This document shows, in pieces, positions 61,542-64,000 of a DNA stretch of 64,000 bases (positions within the stretch are counted from its first letter, which is position 1; every line of letters starts with the position of its first letter). The notes under the pieces were generated by a model, which was given only the letters and a program-made list of their open reading frames with translations, was not told the DNA's origin and searched no databases. The stretch covers positions 930,001 through 994,000 of the forward strand of contig NZ_SDQC01000001.1 in the NCBI RefSeq assembly GCF_004153445.1. The letters run 5' to 3'. The DNA comes from Allopusillimonas soli. Lineage in GTDB: Bacteria; Pseudomonadota; Gammaproteobacteria; Burkholderiales; Burkholderiaceae_B. The position numbers were made by a program, and so were the translations under genes.

Positions 61542-61994
61542 CTACAACGGCAGCTTCACATCATGCTTGATCTCGCGCAAGGCGACAATTGTGCGAGTCT
61601 GCCGCACGCCAGGCAGATTGAACAGGAATCGGTGCAGGAAGCGGTCGTATGCTTCCGGGCTGGGTACCAGAACCTTGAGCAGATAATCAGCGTCGCCCGT
61701 AACCGCGTAGCACTCCAGAATCTCGGGCGCATCGCGCACAGAGCGCTCAAAGTTCTCGACCATTTCGCTTGAGTGCCGCTCGAGGCTGATCTGCGTGAAC
61801 ATGCATCCCTGCAGCCCCGCCTTGCTCCGGTCTACCTGCGCGTAATAGCCAAGGATGACGCCTGCGGCTTCCATGGCCTTGACGCGCCGCCATACGGGCG
61901 CCGCCGAGAGGCCCACCTCATCGGATATCTGCTGCGCCGAGGCGCGACCATCTTCTTGCAGATGTTTCAAGATTTTTATATCAGTTTGATCCAT
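61542..61994 (-). CDS. Lrp/AsnC-family transcriptional regulator
   Basis: 150 residues with AGGGAGGAAA before the ATG. The helix-turn-helix reads MDQTDIKILKHLQEDGRASA, then QQISDEVGLSAAPVWRRVKA. The effector domain has MFTQISLERHSSEMVENFER and ECYAVTGDADYLLKVLVPSP. It diverges from the indolepyruvate ferredoxin oxidoreductase gene and shares with it a 112-base region carrying a perfect dyad. It is therefore very probably the aromatic amino acid-responsive regulator of that gene. Confidence 0.95.
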   Translation of the reverse strand: MDQTDIKILKHLQEDGRASAQQISDEVGLSAAPVWRRVKAMEAAGVILGYYAQVDRSKAGLQGCMFTQISLERHSSEMVENFERSVRDAPEILECYAVTGDADYLLKVLVPSPEAYDRFLHRFLFNLPGVRQTRTIVALREIKHDVKLPL

Positions 61995-62004
61995 TTTCCT
62001 CCCT

Positions 62005-62026
62005 AAACGAAATGAATATTTCGTTT
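62005..62026. promoter_or_regulatory. Perfect 9-base dyad, candidate Lrp operator
   Basis: AAACGAAAT, four bases GAAT, then ATTTCGTTT form a perfect inverted repeat. It lies 11 bases before the Lrp start codon and 81 bases before the oxidoreductase start. Its symmetry and place fit the binding site of the divergent Lrp protein, with negative autoregulation likely because it abuts the Lrp ribosome site. Confidence 0.7.
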
Positions 62027-62106
62027 GTAAGGGATTTTACGCGATGAATACGCAATAAAAACCATGTGCAACGCGCCTACCATGGAGAAAAGATTGGAGG
62101 CAATAC

Positions 62107-64000
62107 ATGGCAGCCGTCATTGCAGATCAACTTCGCATTCTGGATATGGGCTACAGGCTGGAAAACAGCCTGACCGCCCGCGAAGGACGCATATTCCTGA
62201 CCGGCACGCAGGCGCTTGTCCGCATGATGCTGTCACAGCGCGCCGCCGACAAGGCTGCGGGCCTGAACACGGCCGGTTTCGTCACAGGCTATCGCGGCTC
62301 GCCGTTGGGCGGCGTTGACATGGCCATGTGGCGCGCGCAGGATCAACTCCAGGAAAGCGAGATCAGCTTTCTGCCCGCCATCAACGAAGATATGGGCGCC
62401 ACGATGGTCATGGGCACGCAGCAGGCGGGAATGCGGGACGATCGCATCGTCGATGGCGTGTTTGCACTCTGGTATGGCAAGGGCCCCGGCCTCGACCGGG
62501 CGGGAGATGCCCTGCACCATGGCAATGCCGCCGGCGCCTCGCCCCATGGCGGTGTGCTGATGGTGGTGGGCGACGACCCCACGGCAGCATCGTCATCCAT
62601 TCCTCACGCCAGCGAAGCCTCGCTTGCCGCCTGGCACATTCCAGTCATCAACCCCGCTTCGGTTGCCGAGTACGAACTGTTTGGCCGCTGGGGTTGGGCG
62701 CTGTCGCGCTACAGCGGTGCATGGGTCGCACTCAAGGCTGTTACGGAAACCGTGGAAAGCGGGCGCTCGTTTGCATTGCAGCCGATCCCCGACTTTGCCA
62801 CACCCGACGACGATCCCCATAAAGCAGCACTACCCTATAGTGCGCGGGAATTCCTGACGCCCGCCATTGAGCAAAGAATATTGCAAAGAGTGCAAGCCGT
62901 GCGTGCATTCGCGCGCCGCCACCGCCTGGACATACTGTCCTGTCCGGCCCCCGGCGCGCGCGTGGGCATTGTCTCCAGTGGCAAGGGTTTTCTGGACGCT
63001 GAGGACGCGCTCGCGCAACTGAACCGCGAGGCGGACCTGGCCGGCGTTCCGCTGCCGGAAATACGGCACTACAAGCTGGGCCTGATATGGCCCGTCGAGC
63101 CATCCGGGCTTCTGGATTTTGCCCGCGGCTTGGACCATATTCTCGTGGTCGAAGAAAAATCGACCATTGTCGAGAGCCAAGTGAAAGACCTCCTGTTCAA
63201 TCAGGCCAGACGCCCCACGGTGTGCGGTGAGCGGGGCTTGCGCGAACAGACCCTCCTCGCGCGCAGCGGCCAGCTCACGCCAGACAGCGTCCTGGCGGCC
63301 GTGCTGGACTGGCTGCATGATACGGACGCGCTGCCGCAACACAGTGCGCCGGCCCTGTTTGATGAAACTCGGCGGCGCACCGAAGCGCGCGGCGCCGACA
63401 CACCGGCGGCCAAGCCGGCCCGGGAAACGCCACGACCCGCGTTCGCTCCGGTCGACATTGCCCGCAAGCCAACGCCGACCGCGCTGAGCCGACGCCCCTA
63501 TTTCTGTTCCGGCTGCCCGCACAACACCTCGACCAAGGTGCCGGAAGGCAGCCAGGCGCTGGCCGGTGTGGGTTGCCACTACATGGCAACATGGATGGAC
63601 CGCAGCACCAGCGGACTGACACAGATGGGCGGCGAAGGCGCGGACTGGATCGGCCTGTCACGCTATATCAAGACACCGCACGTATTCCAGAACATGGGCG
63701 AAGGGACTTATTTTCATTCAGGCTATCTGGCCATACGCCAGGCGGTCGCAGCCAAGGCGAACATCACCTATAAGATTTTGTTCAATGACGCCGTGGCCAT
63801 GACCGGCGGCCAGCCCGTGGACGGACGCATTTCCGTGCCGGGAATATGCCAGCAGTTGCTGGGCGAAGGGGTGGGTCATATCGTTGTCACCAGCGACGAC
63901 CCTCAAAAGTACGGCCCAGGCGATCTGCCCTCGGGCGTCAAGGCATATCCGCGCAGCGAACTGGATCGCCTTCAACGCACACTGCGCGAAATACCGGGCG
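62107..64000 (+). CDS. Indolepyruvate ferredoxin oxidoreductase, fused type (3' end beyond window)
   Basis: The frame is open from ATG 62107 (GGAGG upstream) to the right edge, 631 codons without a stop; full-length fused enzymes have about 1150-1200. The visible part holds the pyrimidine-binding domain (EGRIFLTGTQALVRMMLSQR, TGYRGSPLGGVDMAMW, LPAINEDMGATMVMGTQQAG). It also holds the start of the thiamine-diphosphate domain (FCSGCPHNTSTKV, GVGCHYMATWMDRSTSGLTQ, FNDAVAMTGGQPVDGRISVP). It oxidatively decarboxylates aryl-pyruvates from aromatic amino acids to aryl-acetyl-CoA. It is controlled by the adjacent Lrp regulator. The ferredoxin-binding and gamma domains are not visible. Confidence 0.92.
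   Translation, partial: MAAVIADQLRILDMGYRLENSLTAREGRIFLTGTQALVRMMLSQRAADKAAGLNTAGFVTGYRGSPLGGVDMAMWRAQDQLQESEISFLPAINEDMGATMVMGTQQAGMRDDRIVDGVFALWYGKGPGLDRAGDALHHGNAAGASPHGGVLMVVGDDPTAASSSIPHASEASLAAWHIPVINPASVAEYELFGRWGWALSRYSGAWVALKAVTETVESGRSFALQPIPDFATPDDDPHKAALPYSAREFLTPAIEQRILQRVQAVRAFARRHRLDILSCPAPGARVGIVSSGKGFLDAEDALAQLNREADLAGVPLPEIRHYKLGLIWPVEPSGLLDFARGLDHILVVEEKSTIVESQVKDLLFNQARRPTVCGERGLREQTLLARSGQLTPDSVLAAVLDWLHDTDALPQHSAPALFDETRRRTEARGADTPAAKPARETPRPAFAPVDIARKPTPTALSRRPYFCSGCPHNTSTKVPEGSQALAGVGCHYMATWMDRSTSGLTQMGGEGADWIGLSRYIKTPHVFQNMGEGTYFHSGYLAIRQAVAAKANITYKILFNDAVAMTGGQPVDGRISVPGICQQLLGEGVGHIVVTSDDPQKYGPGDLPSGVKAYPRSELDRLQRTLREIPG

Overview
The window looks like chromosome of a betaproteobacterium of the family Alcaligenaceae (Bordetella, Achromobacter, Pusillimonas or Advenella type). 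Two things point there. The core gene blocks keep the order usual in that family (glyA-nrdR-ribD; tyrS, M23 peptidase, anmK, erpA, rpsI-rplM; pmbA-darP; gltX). There is also an expansion of Bug-type periplasmic receptors (tripartite tricarboxylate transporter receptors): six intact genes and one remnant in 64 kb, none beside a TctA/TctB membrane gene. The species cannot be named from the sequence alone.

Layout. 1-7.2 kb: an acyl-CoA-dehydrogenase-fold gene and a gene for a protein of at least four rhodanese domains (minus strand) diverge from a Bug receptor followed by the two subunits of aconitase X (plus strand). A second Bug receptor and a yeast-type cytosine deaminase follow. 7.3-9.1 kb: a GlxA-type AraC regulator and a DJ-1/PfpI gene meet head to head and appear cut at their 5' ends, close to tRNA-Val(CAC). 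9.7-12.7 kb: a TauD/TfdA-type dioxygenase, a LysR regulator and a Bug receptor, in visibly more AT-rich DNA. 12.9-24.1 kb: mostly core genes (dnaQ, an RND pump with its adaptor, rnhA, a methyltransferase, gloB, mltD, fabI, a GST, trhO). 24.3-28.2 kb: an I78-type inhibitor lipoprotein, a solitary AceE-like 2-oxo acid dehydrogenase E1 with a divergent Lrp regulator, and tRNA-Ser(GGA). 28.2-31.3 kb: small and odd genes (a PAS protein, an NQQP repeat protein, a cysteine-pair periplasmic protein, wrbA, a Bug remnant, a small lipoprotein). 31.4-37.4 kb: an FAD monooxygenase, a LysR regulator, and choline-sulfatase between two Bug receptors. 37.6-48.5 kb: core metabolism and translation. 48.6-53.9 kb: a LysR regulator facing a CoA-transferase / citryl-CoA-lyase / Bug operon, then an orphan TRAP receptor. 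54.0-64.0 kb: pmbA, darP, an esterase, a Pat-like acyltransferase, gltX, a lipoprotein, and an Lrp regulator divergent from an indolepyruvate ferredoxin oxidoreductase that runs off the right edge.

How the genes work together. Several accessory units follow one plan: a secreted receptor for a carboxylate-like solute, one to three soluble enzymes that could process it, and often a LysR regulator. The two most unusual are the left-edge cluster, whose acyl-CoA-dehydrogenase-like protein lacks both usual catalytic glutamates and is co-transcribed with the multi-rhodanese gene, and the CoA-transferase plus citryl-CoA-lyase unit, which together could activate and cleave a citrate- or citramalate-like acid. 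No CRISPR array, complete insertion sequence, phage or recognised defence system was seen.
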